Part shown: positions 7,101-15,860 of the stretch, one piece after another
How positions within the stretch are numbered: the stretch's first letter is position 1
How the letters are laid out: every line of letters begins with the position of its first letter
NCBI GenBank assembly: GCA_002255985.1
Contig: NKIR01000016.1
Span: 1-49,833, forward strand
Direction: 5' to 3'
DNA length: 49,833 bases
DNA from: Sphingomonadaceae bacterium PASS1
GTDB lineage: Bacteria > Pseudomonadota > Alphaproteobacteria > Sphingomonadales > Sphingomonadaceae
Notes under the pieces: generated by a model
Database searches by the model: none
Told to the model about the DNA's origin: nothing
Seen by the model: only the letters and a program-made list of their open reading frames with translations
Made by a program: the position numbers and the translations under genes

Positions 7101-7592
7101 ATGCGGCAATTGTTGATAATCTGGCACAGTATGACGGGCGGGTCCGAGGCGTTGGCCCGCGCTGCCTATGACGGTGCCTGCCGTGCGCAGGGTGTCGATG
7201 TCCAATTGGTCAATGCAGCAGATGCAGGCGCTGCACAGGTTATAGCGGCGGACGGATATCTGTTCGCGTTCCCCGAAAACCTCGCGGCCATCAGCGGCGG
7301 CATGAAAAGCTTTTTTGACCGTTGTTATTACCCATGCCTTGGCGCGCTGAACGGGCGGCCATATGCGATGATCGTGTGCGCCGGATCGGACGGACGCAAT
7401 GCTGTGGCGCAGGCGGAGCGCATCGCGACGGGATGGCGCTTGCGGCAGATTGCGGAGAGCAGGATCGTCTGCACCCATGCACAGACGTCACAAGCGATTT
7501 TGGCACCAAAGACCATAAATGAGGCCGATCAACGGGCGGCAGCGGACCTCGGTGAACAGATCGCAACGGGGTTGCTGATGGGTATTTACTGA
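7101..7592 (+). CDS. Flavodoxin-like protein / NAD(P)H-dependent reductase-like
   Basis: A 163-residue protein with a flavodoxin fold. The N-terminal strand and phosphate-binding loop read LLIIWHSMTGGSEALA, the FMN-phosphate loop of flavodoxins (usually T/S-x-T-G-x-T). DGYLFAFPENLAAISGGMKSFFDRCYY resembles the flavin-binding loop region of multimeric flavodoxin-WrbA relatives, where G-x-M-K-x-F-x-D-R is conserved. It would bind FMN and carry electrons or reduce a small substrate; the partner is unknown. It stands alone on the plus strand, divergent from recJ with 41 bases between starts and convergent with glpX. Confidence 0.75.
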   Translation: MRQLLIIWHSMTGGSEALARAAYDGACRAQGVDVQLVNAADAGAAQVIAADGYLFAFPENLAAISGGMKSFFDRCYYPCLGALNGRPYAMIVCAGSDGRNAVAQAERIATGWRLRQIAESRIVCTHAQTSQAILAPKTINEADQRAAADLGEQIATGLLMGIY

Positions 7593-7677
7593 TCACCCGA
7601 TAACGAAGGCGCGCATCGCTGCAGACCGTCGCAAAGCGAACGTTTGCGAATTTTTCTGACCAATCCGGTCAGTTGGT

Positions 7678-8661
7678 TCAGCCGAGATGGCCAGCCTTGC
7701 GATGCTCACTCTTGACCCAGCGCACTGTGCCTGATGATGCGCGCATCACGACGGTTTCTGTGGTGACCCGCCCATCGCGTAAAGTTTTGACGCCAGCGAG
7801 CAACGAACCTTCGGTGACACCAGTTGCTGCAAAGATGCAGTCGCCCTTTGCCAGCTCTTCCAGATCGTAAATCTTGTCGAGATCCTCGATGCCCCATTTG
7901 CGCGCGCGCGACCGTTCATCGTCGTTGCGGAACAGCAGGCGGCCTTTGAACTGGCCGCCGACACAGCGCAGGGCCGCTGCCGCCAGCACACCTTCTGGCG
8001 CACCGCCGCTGCCCATATAGATGTCGACCGTGGTATCGGGATTGGTTGTTGCGATGACACCCGCAACGTCGCCATCGGGGATCAGCATCACGCCACAACC
8101 CAGCGCCCGCAGCTCGGCGATCAACTTTTCATGACGCGGGCGGTCGAGTACGCAAACTATGAGTTCGCCTGGAGCTACACCCTTTTCCTTGGCAACTGCA
8201 TGCACATTTTCAGCAACCGTTTTGTCGAGGTTGACGATGTTGGGCGAGTAACCAGGGCCAACCGCAATCTTGTCCATGTACACATCGGGTGCATTGAGAA
8301 GATTGCCCTCTTCGGCAACTGCCAGCACAGCAAGCGCATTGGGACCGGCCTTTGCGGTAATCGTTGTGCCCTCAAGCGGATCGAGCGCGATGTCGATGCG
8401 TGGGCCAGTGCCGATGGCGGAGCCGACTTTTTCGCCAATAAACAGCATGGGCGCTTCGTCGCGTTCGCCTTCGCCTATGACAACCGTGCCATCCATATAT
8501 AATTCGTTGAGCGCCGCGCGCATGGCTTCCACAGCTGCGGCATCTGCTGCCTTTTCATCGCCACGTCCGATGAGCTTGGCTGCGGCAATCGCCGCGGCTT
8601 CGGTCACGCGGACCATTTCCAAGACAAGCACGCGGTCGAGTATTTGGCTTGCTGCAGTCAT
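7678..8661 (-). CDS. glpX: Class II fructose-1,6-bisphosphatase
   Basis: This enzyme hydrolyses fructose 1,6-bisphosphate to fructose 6-phosphate in gluconeogenesis. The 327-residue length matches GlpX. The metal- and substrate-binding motifs are present: VIGEGERDEAPML (61-73), DIALDPLEGTT (90-100) and the later GSGGAPEGVLAAAALRC, which contacts the sugar phosphate. In related sphingomonads the gene stands between hom and recJ; here the three keep order and strand but plus-strand genes are inserted between them. Some alphaproteobacterial GlpX enzymes also hydrolyse sedoheptulose 1,7-bisphosphate, which sequence cannot decide. Confidence 0.95.
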   Translation of the reverse strand: MTAASQILDRVLVLEMVRVTEAAAIAAAKLIGRGDEKAADAAAVEAMRAALNELYMDGTVVIGEGERDEAPMLFIGEKVGSAIGTGPRIDIALDPLEGTTITAKAGPNALAVLAVAEEGNLLNAPDVYMDKIAVGPGYSPNIVNLDKTVAENVHAVAKEKGVAPGELIVCVLDRPRHEKLIAELRALGCGVMLIPDGDVAGVIATTNPDTTVDIYMGSGGAPEGVLAAAALRCVGGQFKGRLLFRNDDERSRARKWGIEDLDKIYDLEELAKGDCIFAATGVTEGSLLAGVKTLRDGRVTTETVVMRASSGTVRWVKSEHRKAGHLG

Positions 8662-8759
8662 CGTATTTTCCTAGCTATTTGAAAGTCAGGGTGCGAAGTC
8701 CACACCCCAAATGGAATGGCATTTTGGGAGTTAGCTTCCGATAGGGAAGGTCGCGCCAA

Positions 8760-9197
8760 ATGTCGAGATTAGTTGTCGCCATTTTCGCTGCGCACATCTT
8801 TTTGACGTCCGCCGCGGCACAACCATCTACGAATGAAGATGGCGTTGCGGCAAGCATTGAACGCGCGCGCAAATTGGTTGCCGTCGACGAAGAAGGCTGT
8901 GTGAAATATCCGCAGAATGACGAAATCGTCGTATGTGGCGAGAATTCCGACAACAAAAGCCAGCGTATTTTTCGCGACCGTGGTGCGCCGGATGAAGACC
9001 GCATCCGGATCGGCGAAGCGGTGTCGAGCAAAAGAGCAGCGGCCTGCTTACGCGGCGACAATAACTGCAAAATTTACATGAAGGGTGTCGGCATGGGCTT
9101 TGGCTATGTACCACCGCCAGCCATTCCGCTGGAGGAAATCCTCAAAGGTCTACCTGAACCTGATATGGTCGTGCAGGAGGGCACGCCGCCCCCATAA
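8760..9197 (+). CDS. Unknown secreted protein
   Basis: A 145-residue protein with a signal peptide (MSRLVVAIFAAHIFLTSAAAQ, cleavage after AAA or AAQ). The mature part is charged and has paired cysteines: EEGCVKYPQNDEIVVCGE and AACLRGDNNCKIYM, with spacing that could form two disulfides in the periplasm. The VVCG motif after a polar stretch (N-D-E-I-V-V-C-G) recurs in many small secreted sphingomonad proteins. The tail is Pro-rich (VPPPAIPLEEI... GTPPP). No enzyme motif is seen. It lies between hom and glpX on the opposite strand, so it is not part of that group. Confidence 0.65.
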   Translation: MSRLVVAIFAAHIFLTSAAAQPSTNEDGVAASIERARKLVAVDEEGCVKYPQNDEIVVCGENSDNKSQRIFRDRGAPDEDRIRIGEAVSSKRAAACLRGDNNCKIYMKGVGMGFGYVPPPAIPLEEILKGLPEPDMVVQEGTPPP

Positions 9198-9199
9198 GC

Positions 9200-10519
9200 T
9201 TATGCGCCCAAAATGTGCATGACCATTGGTTCGCCAAGCAAGCTGTCGGAATGCTTGAGTGCCTGAAGCGTGTCATTGACCGCTTGCTCTGGACCAGCAT
9301 GGGTGACCATCGCTACCAAAGCCGTTCCGTCGTCACCTGCTTCGGTCTGGATCAGGCTTTCAATCGAAAGCCCCGCATCGCGCATCGCCGCTGTAATCTC
9401 GGCGAGCACACCGACGCGGTCGGCGACCACCATACGCAAATAGGATTTGCTGACACGGTGTGCTGATGCTGCACGTGGTAATTTTTCGAGCTCTGCCGAT
9501 GGCATCGAGAAGGCGGGCCCTGTTTCCTTGCGCGCAATGTCGACAAGGTCGGCAACAACAGCGGATGCCGTTGGCTTGTCCCCTGCGCCCGCGCCTTGGA
9601 ATAAAAGCCGTCCGGAGAAGTTGCCTTCAGCCACGACAGCATTGGTGGCGCCGATGACATGCGCCAGCGGATGGCTGAGCGGGACAAGGCATGGTTCAAC
9701 GCGCTGGAAAATATTGGCTGCGCCATTGTCGCCGTCGATTTCTGCAAGCCCGATGAGGCGGATGCGATAACCCAGCGTCTTGGCTTGGGCGATGTCGGCC
9801 GCCAGTATTTTACGAACGCCACGCGCTTCGACGCCGCCAAAATCAATGACAGAACCAAAGCTGAGCGAGGCCAGAATGGAAAGCTTATGCGCAGCGTCAA
9901 TGCCGTCGATATCGAACGAAGGATCGGATTCGGCAAAGCCCTTTGCCTGTGCGTCGGACAGCACCTGCGCAAAATCGAGCCCATCACGCTCCATCGTCGA
10001 TAGGATGAAATTGCAGGTCCCATTCAGGATGCCATATACGCGATCGATCCGGTTGGCGGCGGCACCGTCGCGCAAGCCCTGAATTACCGGAATACCGCCA
10101 GCGACGGCAGCTTCAAATTTGAGCGCGGCTTGCTTGCTTTCGGCCAGAGCCGCCAGCTCAGCGCCGTGATGGGCGACCATGGCTTTGTTGGCTGTTACCA
10201 AAGCCCGTCCGTTCGTCAGCGTTTCGCGCGCCAATGTAAGCGCTGGACCATCAGCCCCGCCGACAAGTTCAACGACGACATCGACATCCTCTGCGGTGGC
10301 CAGTTCGCCCATGTCGTCGACCCAGCGATAGCCGGACAGGTCAACGCCGCGGTCTTTGGTCCGGTCGCGCGCGGTGATGGCAACAATCTGAATTTCGCGG
10401 CCCGCGCGGCGTGCGATCAAGGCGCTATTTTCTTCAAGAAGGCGGATGACGCCACTTCCTACGGTGCCGAGACCAGCCAGACCCACCTTAAGCGGGGCGA
10501 TACGAGAGGGAGTGGACAT
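9200..10519 (-). CDS. hom: Homoserine dehydrogenase
   Basis: The enzyme reduces aspartate semialdehyde to homoserine with NAD(P)H, leading to threonine and methionine. The 439-residue form starts MSTPSRIAPLKVGLAGLGTVGSG; the Rossmann glycine loop is G-L-G-T-V-G-S-G. The substrate domain holds NGTCNFILSTM and the catalytic region DPSFDIDGIDAAHKL. A C-terminal ACT domain (YLRMVVADRVGVLAEITAAMRDAGLSIESLIQ split over about 75 residues) is the usual site of feedback control by threonine. The frame is open for 34 more codons upstream, but that part has no homology-like pattern and AGGAA precedes the chosen ATG. Confidence 0.95.
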   Translation of the reverse strand: MSTPSRIAPLKVGLAGLGTVGSGVIRLLEENSALIARRAGREIQIVAITARDRTKDRGVDLSGYRWVDDMGELATAEDVDVVVELVGGADGPALTLARETLTNGRALVTANKAMVAHHGAELAALAESKQAALKFEAAVAGGIPVIQGLRDGAAANRIDRVYGILNGTCNFILSTMERDGLDFAQVLSDAQAKGFAESDPSFDIDGIDAAHKLSILASLSFGSVIDFGGVEARGVRKILAADIAQAKTLGYRIRLIGLAEIDGDNGAANIFQRVEPCLVPLSHPLAHVIGATNAVVAEGNFSGRLLFQGAGAGDKPTASAVVADLVDIARKETGPAFSMPSAELEKLPRAASAHRVSKSYLRMVVADRVGVLAEITAAMRDAGLSIESLIQTEAGDDGTALVAMVTHAGPEQAVNDTLQALKHSDSLLGEPMVMHILGA

Positions 10520-10752
10520 AGGTTCTAATTTCCTGCCGAAAGAATGCGCATTGGCGCCGCGCTTAAGCGGATTTGCGTTCAATTGCCAGCCCCAGCTTGC
10601 TGCAAAGTCACGGCCTGACAAACTGCACAGGGCCTATCGCCCCTGCGAAAAAAGCATTGCGACGCGTGCCAACGTCTTTTTGGTGGGAGGAAGCTGGCCC
10701 TTTCACCCATCATTCGCTAGGGGCCACTAATTGGTTTTACAGGGAGCGGCAA

Positions 10753-11622
10753 ATGCGTGCAGTCGGCGTTATCGGAGCAGGTCAAATGGGTGCGGGCATC
10801 GCACAGGTCAGTGCTGGCGCTGGCTATCATGTCTATTTGTCTGACCTTGATCTGGCGAAGGCGGAAGAAGGCAAGGCCGGCATCGCCAAGGCCCTGAGCC
10901 GTCTGGTCGCCAAAGAAAAAATGGCAGCGGGCGACGCAGAGACGCTGTTGTTACGCATAGAACCGGTTGCCAGCTATGAACCGATGGCCGATGCTGGGCT
11001 GATCATCGAGGCCGCGACGGAGCGGGAAGAAATCAAGCGCAAGATATTTGAATCGGTGGGCTCGGTAATGGGCGATCAGGCTGTGTTGGCGTCCAATACG
11101 TCATCCATTCCGATCACGCGACTTGCGCAATCATCACCCGATCCACAGCGTTTCATCGGGGTACATTTCTTCAACCCTGTTCCCATCATGGGCCTCATTG
11201 AAATCATCCGCGGATTGGCGACGACCGATGCGACTGTCGATGTCGTTCGCCAATATGGCGATGCATTGGGCAAGCAATTGGTGTTTGCAAATGATGCCCC
11301 CGGCTTCATCGTTAATCGCGTGCTGATGCCGATGATCAACGAAGCATGTTTCGCGCTGGGTGAAGGCGTTGCCACTATTCGCGATATCGACATGGCGTGC
11401 CAATTGGGGCTCAACCATCCGATGGGGCCACTGACGCTGGCTGATTTCATTGGCCTCGATACCTGCCTTGAAATCACAAATGTGCTGTTTCAATCGACAG
11501 GCGATCCGAAATTCCGGCCAGCGCCATTGCTGCAAAAATATGTTGAGGCTGGCTGGTTCGGACGCAAAACGAAACGTGGCTTTTACGATTATTCAGGCGA
11601 AGTGCCGCAGCCGACACGCTAA
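10753..11622 (+). CDS. 3-hydroxyacyl-CoA (3-hydroxybutyryl-CoA) dehydrogenase
   Basis: A 289-residue, single-function enzyme that interconverts (S)-3-hydroxyacyl-CoA and 3-ketoacyl-CoA with NAD. The N-terminal Rossmann domain reads [29 protein letters not shown] and [21 protein letters not shown] carry the catalytic Ser/His region; [15 protein letters not shown] and [19 protein letters not shown] form the C-terminal helical domain. Its length fits PaaH/Hbd-type short forms rather than FadB. AGGGAG lies seven bases before the ATG. The frame is open 60 codons further upstream, without a recognisable sequence. It is divergent from hom. Confidence 0.92.
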   Translation: MRAVGVIGAGQMGAGIAQVSAGAGYHVYLSDLDLAKAEEGKAGIAKALSRLVAKEKMAAGDAETLLLRIEPVASYEPMADAGLIIEAATEREEIKRKIFESVGSVMGDQAVLASNTSSIPITRLAQSSPDPQRFIGVHFFNPVPIMGLIEIIRGLATTDATVDVVRQYGDALGKQLVFANDAPGFIVNRVLMPMINEACFALGEGVATIRDIDMACQLGLNHPMGPLTLADFIGLDTCLEITNVLFQSTGDPKFRPAPLLQKYVEAGWFGRKTKRGFYDYSGEVPQPTR

Positions 11623-11625
11623 TAG

Positions 11626-12810
11626 CTAGCGTTGGGTTCGGGCCACTTCAAAGGCTCGGCCAAGGTCGGCGATAAGGTCATCTGTGTCCTCAAGCCCGAT
11701 TTGCAGGCGGATAAGCGTGCCGGGCTTATCCCACGCCACGACTGACCGGTATTTTTCGGGCTGCACGGGCAGGGCCAAGCTTTCAAACCCGCCCCAGCTA
11801 TAGCCAATGCCAAACAGTTCCAGCGCGTCGACAAAGGCGGCTGCGGTTGCAGTGTCGCCCGTGTGGATGAATGAAAATAATCCTGATGATCCGGTAAAGT
11901 CGCGTTTCCAAATATCGTGTCCCGGGCAATCGGGCAAAGCGGGATGGAAAACGGCCGCGACATCGGCCCGTGTCTGCAGCCATTGCGCAATATGTAACGC
12001 AGAAGCCTCATGCGCCTTCATCCGCACCGACAATGTCCGTAGGCCGCGGCTTGCAAGATAGGCATCGTCGGGTGAAACAGTCTGGCCAAGTTGCTGCGCG
12101 GTTTGGCGTAATTTCGTCCATAGCTTATCGTGCGTGGTCACACTGCCCATCATCACGTCGCTATGGCCGACAATATATTTGGTGCACGACAAAATTGCCA
12201 TATCGATGCCCTTGTCGAGCGCGGTATGGAAATAGGATGTTGCCCATGTGTTATCGAGAAGGGTGACGACATTGTGTTTTTTCGCAGCGGCGCAGATTGC
12301 AGGAATGTCCTGCATTTCAAACGTCAGGCTGCCAGGTGATTCCAGCAATATGGCCCGCGTGCGATCGCAAAATAGCGCATCGTAATCGGTGGTGCGTGGG
12401 TCAAAATATCGGGTCTGTACCCCAAAACGCTTCAGAAACCCGTCAGCCAAAGACCGACTCGGGTCATAAGCATTGTCGGTCATCAGCAAGATGTCACCCG
12501 CCTTGAGGACCGACAGCAGGGAACAAGCAATCGCGGCAACACCAGACGGGTACAGCATGGTCCCATGTGCGCCAGGCTCCATCTCGGTCAGCGCGTCGGC
12601 GAGGGACCATTGCGTCGGCGAACCACGACGGCCGTAGAAAAAGCGGCCGTCTTCGTTGCGCCCTTTGCCCGCCTCCAGTTCAGCCACATTTTCATATAAA
12701 TGTGTGCTGGCTCGCCAAACAGGCACGTTCACGACTGGGCCCGTGAGTGAAGCTTTGCGCCCTGCAGTGACTGTTTTGGTAGCTGGCTTTTGGGGCTTTT
12801 TGGAACTCAA
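11626..12810 (-). CDS. metC: Cystathionine beta-lyase
   Basis: A PLP enzyme of the Cys/Met-metabolism family that splits cystathionine to homocysteine, pyruvate and ammonia. The fold is marked by YPSGVAAIACSLLSVLKAGD (cofactor phosphate), VVTLLDNTWATSYFHTALDKGIDMAI (the Asp contacting the pyridine N) and SCTKYIVGHSDVMMGSV (Schiff-base Lys). GRFFYGRRGSPTQWSLADAL is the usual substrate loop, and LRLQIGLEDTDDLIADL-like residues end it. An ATG 14 codons upstream lies inside sseA without a ribosome site. The TTG at 12810 overlaps the sseA stop as TTGA and is preceded by AGGG at good spacing, so it is the better start (394 residues). Confidence 0.9.
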   Translation of the reverse strand: MSSKKPQKPATKTVTAGRKASLTGPVVNVPVWRASTHLYENVAELEAGKGRNEDGRFFYGRRGSPTQWSLADALTEMEPGAHGTMLYPSGVAAIACSLLSVLKAGDILLMTDNAYDPSRSLADGFLKRFGVQTRYFDPRTTDYDALFCDRTRAILLESPGSLTFEMQDIPAICAAAKKHNVVTLLDNTWATSYFHTALDKGIDMAILSCTKYIVGHSDVMMGSVTTHDKLWTKLRQTAQQLGQTVSPDDAYLASRGLRTLSVRMKAHEASALHIAQWLQTRADVAAVFHPALPDCPGHDIWKRDFTGSSGLFSFIHTGDTATAAAFVDALELFGIGYSWGGFESLALPVQPEKYRSVVAWDKPGTLIRLQIGLEDTDDLIADLGRAFEVARTQR

Positions 12811-13649
12811 GCCGCACCCTGTGCCTTGGGAGTATCCTTGTCCAAGCCCCATTCGGACCAGCTGCCATCATATAAGGCAACGTCCGATTTGCCGGTCAGG
12901 CGCGCGCCGAACAGAACAACAGCTGCGGTCATTCCAGAGCCGCAGGTTGTGATCATGGGTTTGTTCAAATCAACGCCCGCATCGGTAAAGGCTTGGGTCA
13001 ATGCATCGCCGCGCTTCCAAGTACCGTCGGCATTATAAAGATTGCCAAAGGGCAAGTTGCGGCTGCCGGGGATGTGACCCGAAGCCATGTCAGGCCGCGG
13101 TTCAGCTTCTTCGCCGGTAAATCGTCCTGCGCCACGGGCATCCACGACATCGGCTTCCTTGCTGTGCAGATTGGCGAGCATGTCTGCTTTGTTGCGCACG
13201 GCCTTGTCGTCTTTCCAGACAGTGAAGTGGCGGTGGCGCAACGCAGGCTTGCCGGTTTCGAGCGCGCGGCCTTCGGCTTTCCATTTTGCAATGCCGCCAT
13301 CGAGGATCGCAACATCATGCGCGCCAAATAAGGTCAGCATCCACCATGCGCGCGTTGCCGATTTGAACGGGCTGTCGTCGTAGACCACGATACGGCTGCC
13401 GTCGCCAAGGCCCAGCGATTGCATGCGGCTGGCAAATTTCTCCGGCGGTGGCAATGTATTGGGCAGGCTGCTGTTTGCGTCGGCGAGCTCTTGTAAGTCC
13501 ATGAAAACAGCACCGGGAATATGGCCACCTTCATATTCGGCCTGCGCATTGCGGCCGGCATCCGGCATGAACCAGGTGGCATCTACCACGCGCAAATCAG
13601 ACGCGCCGATTTCGTTCGCCAACCATTCGGTGCTTACTACGAATTCCAT
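12807..13649 (-). CDS. sseA: 3-mercaptopyruvate sulfurtransferase (rhodanese family)
   Basis: A 280-residue protein with two rhodanese domains. It moves sulfur from 3-mercaptopyruvate to a thiol or cyanide acceptor. The first domain (about 1-135, DLRVVDATWFMPDAGRNA at the start) is inactive, as is usual. The second carries the active-site loop CGSGMTAAVV; CGSG is diagnostic of mercaptopyruvate rather than thiosulfate specificity. ADVVDARGAGRFTGEEAEPRPDMASGHIPGSRN is the standard inter-domain rhodanese segment, here quoted only as a region near residues 165-197. It is coupled to metC by a 4-base overlap, which groups two sulfur-amino-acid enzymes. Confidence 0.93.
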   Translation of the reverse strand: MEFVVSTEWLANEIGASDLRVVDATWFMPDAGRNAQAEYEGGHIPGAVFMDLQELADANSSLPNTLPPPEKFASRMQSLGLGDGSRIVVYDDSPFKSATRAWWMLTLFGAHDVAILDGGIAKWKAEGRALETGKPALRHRHFTVWKDDKAVRNKADMLANLHSKEADVVDARGAGRFTGEEAEPRPDMASGHIPGSRNLPFGNLYNADGTWKRGDALTQAFTDAGVDLNKPMITTCGSGMTAAVVLFGARLTGKSDVALYDGSWSEWGLDKDTPKAQGAA

Positions 13650-13711
13650 TTTTTTGTCCTTGCCCGCTATTTTTGATTCTGGTGCGCCGCAAGATAAGCA
13701 GCTTTTCCAAA

Positions 13712-15235
13712 CTAGCCAAGCGTTTCGAGAAATTGCTGTGCCTGACCACGAAGCGCAACTTTATCGGCCTGCGCCATACGGTCCCAGTTTTTATATGGCA
13801 TAGCCATGCGCGGGTTTTTGCGCAGTCTATCTTCGTTACGCGCAATAAATTCCCAATAGAGCGCATTGAACGGACACGCCTTGGGCCCAGTTCTTTGTTT
13901 CACATCATAACGGCAGCTGGAGCAATAATCCGACATGCGGTTGATATAGGCGCCACTGGCCGCATAGGGTTTTGACGCGAGCATGCCGCCGTCTGCAAAC
14001 TGGCTCATGCCAAGGCTGTTTGGCAATTCGACCCATTCATAAGCGTCGGCATAAACGGCGAGATACCATATATGCACTTCGACCGGGTTGATGCCCGCCA
14101 GCAGGGCGAAATTGCCTGTAATCATTAGCCGCTGGATATGATGGGCGTAGGAATATGCGATCGTCTGATCGACTGTTTGCGATAGGCAATGCATGTCGGT
14201 TTTGCCGGTCCAATAGAACTCCGGCAGCGGCCGTGCGGCGCCAAGGGCATTGTTCTCCACATATTGCGGACCAGCATGCCAATAAATGCCGCGCACATAT
14301 TCGCGCCAACCAATGACCTGACGAATAAAGCCTTCGGCCGCGTTGATGGGCACTTTGCCGGCCTGATATTGCTCTTCGACCGCACGGCATAATTCGAGCG
14401 GATCAAGCAATCCGGTGTTGATGTAAGGCGACAAAATCGAATGCCATAAAAATGGCTCGCCGGTGAGCATTGCGTCCTGATAATCGCCAAAGGACGGCAG
14501 GGCATGTTTCAGGAAATGTGCTTGCTGTTTCAACGCGTCGGCGCGCGTGACCGCAAAGCCGAATTTCGCGGTCTGGCCCATATTGGTCGCGAATTTTTCT
14601 TCGACCATTTGAATAACATTCTGCGTGATATCATCCGGCGCGAAACGCAGTGGTTGTGGCATCGCCAGATCACGCTTGGCCGGCTTGCGGTTTTCCGCGT
14701 CAAAATTCCATTGCCCGCCTACGGGTGCATCGCCAACCATCAGCAGCCCTGATTTCCGCCGCATGTCGCGATAGAAATATTCCATGCGAAGCTGCTTGCG
14801 ATCCTTGGCCCAGCTTTCGAATTCGGCATGGTCACACAAAAAGCGGTCGTCGCTGCGTATCTCTACGGGCACATCAAAGCGGTCGGTCCAGCTATCAAGC
14901 ATGGCCTTCACCCGCCACTCGCCAGCTTCCGTGACACAAATGGCGGATGCGTTATGGCGTTCTAATGCGCGGGCGAGTTCTCCGGTAAAACTGCCGCTGT
15001 TTTCAGGATCGGTCAGCTTCACATAGTCGACGGTCCATCCGGCTGAACGCAGGTCTTCGGCATGGTGGCGCATCGCCGATAATATGAACGCCATTTTGGA
15101 TTTGTGGTGCGGCACATAGGTCGTTTCTTCGTTGAGTTCGGCCATCAAAATGACACAGGCGCCTTTGTCCTGCCCCGCCAATGACGCGAGCGCGTGGCTC
15201 AGTTGGTCGCCGAGTACCGGAATTAATGTCGTCAT
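13712..15235 (-). CDS. Fe-S type photolyase/cryptochrome (FeS-BCP / PhrB-like)
   Basis: A 507-residue flavoprotein of the iron-sulfur bacterial cryptochrome and photolyase group; Agrobacterium PhrB of this group repairs (6-4) photoproducts. The N-terminus MTTLIPVLGDQLS is typical of the 'deoxyribodipyrimidine photolyase-related' family. The FAD-binding C-terminal domain holds FIRQVIGWREYVRGIYW and HHIQRLMITGNFALLAGI. Near the end, YCSSCRYDVKQRTGPKACPF provides three of the four 4Fe-4S cysteines; the fourth should be the Cys in ELCRAVEEQ, well upstream. Thirty-one extra upstream codons are open but unlikely. It lies divergent from queF with 164 bases between starts. Confidence 0.9.
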   Translation of the reverse strand: MTTLIPVLGDQLSHALASLAGQDKGACVILMAELNEETTYVPHHKSKMAFILSAMRHHAEDLRSAGWTVDYVKLTDPENSGSFTGELARALERHNASAICVTEAGEWRVKAMLDSWTDRFDVPVEIRSDDRFLCDHAEFESWAKDRKQLRMEYFYRDMRRKSGLLMVGDAPVGGQWNFDAENRKPAKRDLAMPQPLRFAPDDITQNVIQMVEEKFATNMGQTAKFGFAVTRADALKQQAHFLKHALPSFGDYQDAMLTGEPFLWHSILSPYINTGLLDPLELCRAVEEQYQAGKVPINAAEGFIRQVIGWREYVRGIYWHAGPQYVENNALGAARPLPEFYWTGKTDMHCLSQTVDQTIAYSYAHHIQRLMITGNFALLAGINPVEVHIWYLAVYADAYEWVELPNSLGMSQFADGGMLASKPYAASGAYINRMSDYCSSCRYDVKQRTGPKACPFNALYWEFIARNEDRLRKNPRMAMPYKNWDRMAQADKVALRGQAQQFLETLG

Positions 15236-15399
15236 GATCGGAGTGTTAGCGAGGCCATGTCCGGGGCACGATACAGGTTTTGAGGAAACAAGCGCGCGTT
15301 GCCCAGCCCAATGCGTTTTTGCGTGCACGCGAAGTGAATATCTGAGCGAAAAGGCATGACCCGTTTGCTTCCCGTGGTGAAACGGCTAAATGCGCAGCT

Positions 15400-15858
15400 A
15401 TGACTGACGAACTAAAGCCGATGTATCTGGGTGCGCAAAGCGCACTTCCCCAAACGCCTGAAGAGGCCGAGCTGGATTATGTCCCCAATCCGCGCCCCGA
15501 TACGCTGTATCTCGCACGCTTTGCCGTGCCCGAGTTCACGTCGTTATGCCCGGTCACAGCGCAACCCGATTTTGCACATCTGGTCATCGATTATGCGCCC
15601 GACAAAAGCATTGTTGAATCAAAGTCGCTGAAGCTGTTCCTTGGTTCTTTCCGCAACCATGCCGCCTTCCACGAAGATTGCACCGTTGGCATAGGGCAGC
15701 GGCTTTTTTCCGAAATGAAGCCGCATTGGCTCCGCATCGGCGGCTATTGGTATCCGCGCGGCGGAATTCCCATCGATGTGTTTTGGCAATCGGGGGAACC
15801 GCCAAAGGGCTTATGGCTTCCGGATCAGGGCGTTGCACCCTACCGAGGCCGTGGCTGA
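15400..15858 (+). CDS. queF: NADPH-dependent 7-cyano-7-deazaguanine reductase
   Basis: QueF reduces preQ0 to preQ1 in queuosine synthesis. The 152-residue length is the short (type I, unimodular) form. [22 protein letters not shown] contains the Cys that forms a thioimide with the substrate and the Asp that protonates it (region about 45-68). [22 protein letters not shown] is the NADPH/QueF motif, with E-S-K-S-L-K fully kept. [13 protein letters not shown] is the conserved end. It is a stand-alone gene here, convergent with the DUF853 gene with two bases between stops. Confidence 0.96.
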   Translation: MTDELKPMYLGAQSALPQTPEEAELDYVPNPRPDTLYLARFAVPEFTSLCPVTAQPDFAHLVIDYAPDKSIVESKSLKLFLGSFRNHAAFHEDCTVGIGQRLFSEMKPHWLRIGGYWYPRGGIPIDVFWQSGEPPKGLWLPDQGVAPYRGRG

Positions 15859-15860
15859 GC

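Noticed and set aside
10573-10752. Sixty-codon 5' extension of the hydroxyacyl-CoA dehydrogenase.
   Set aside because: The extension has no conserved pattern, and the ATG at 10753 has a good ribosome site and begins the Rossmann domain directly.
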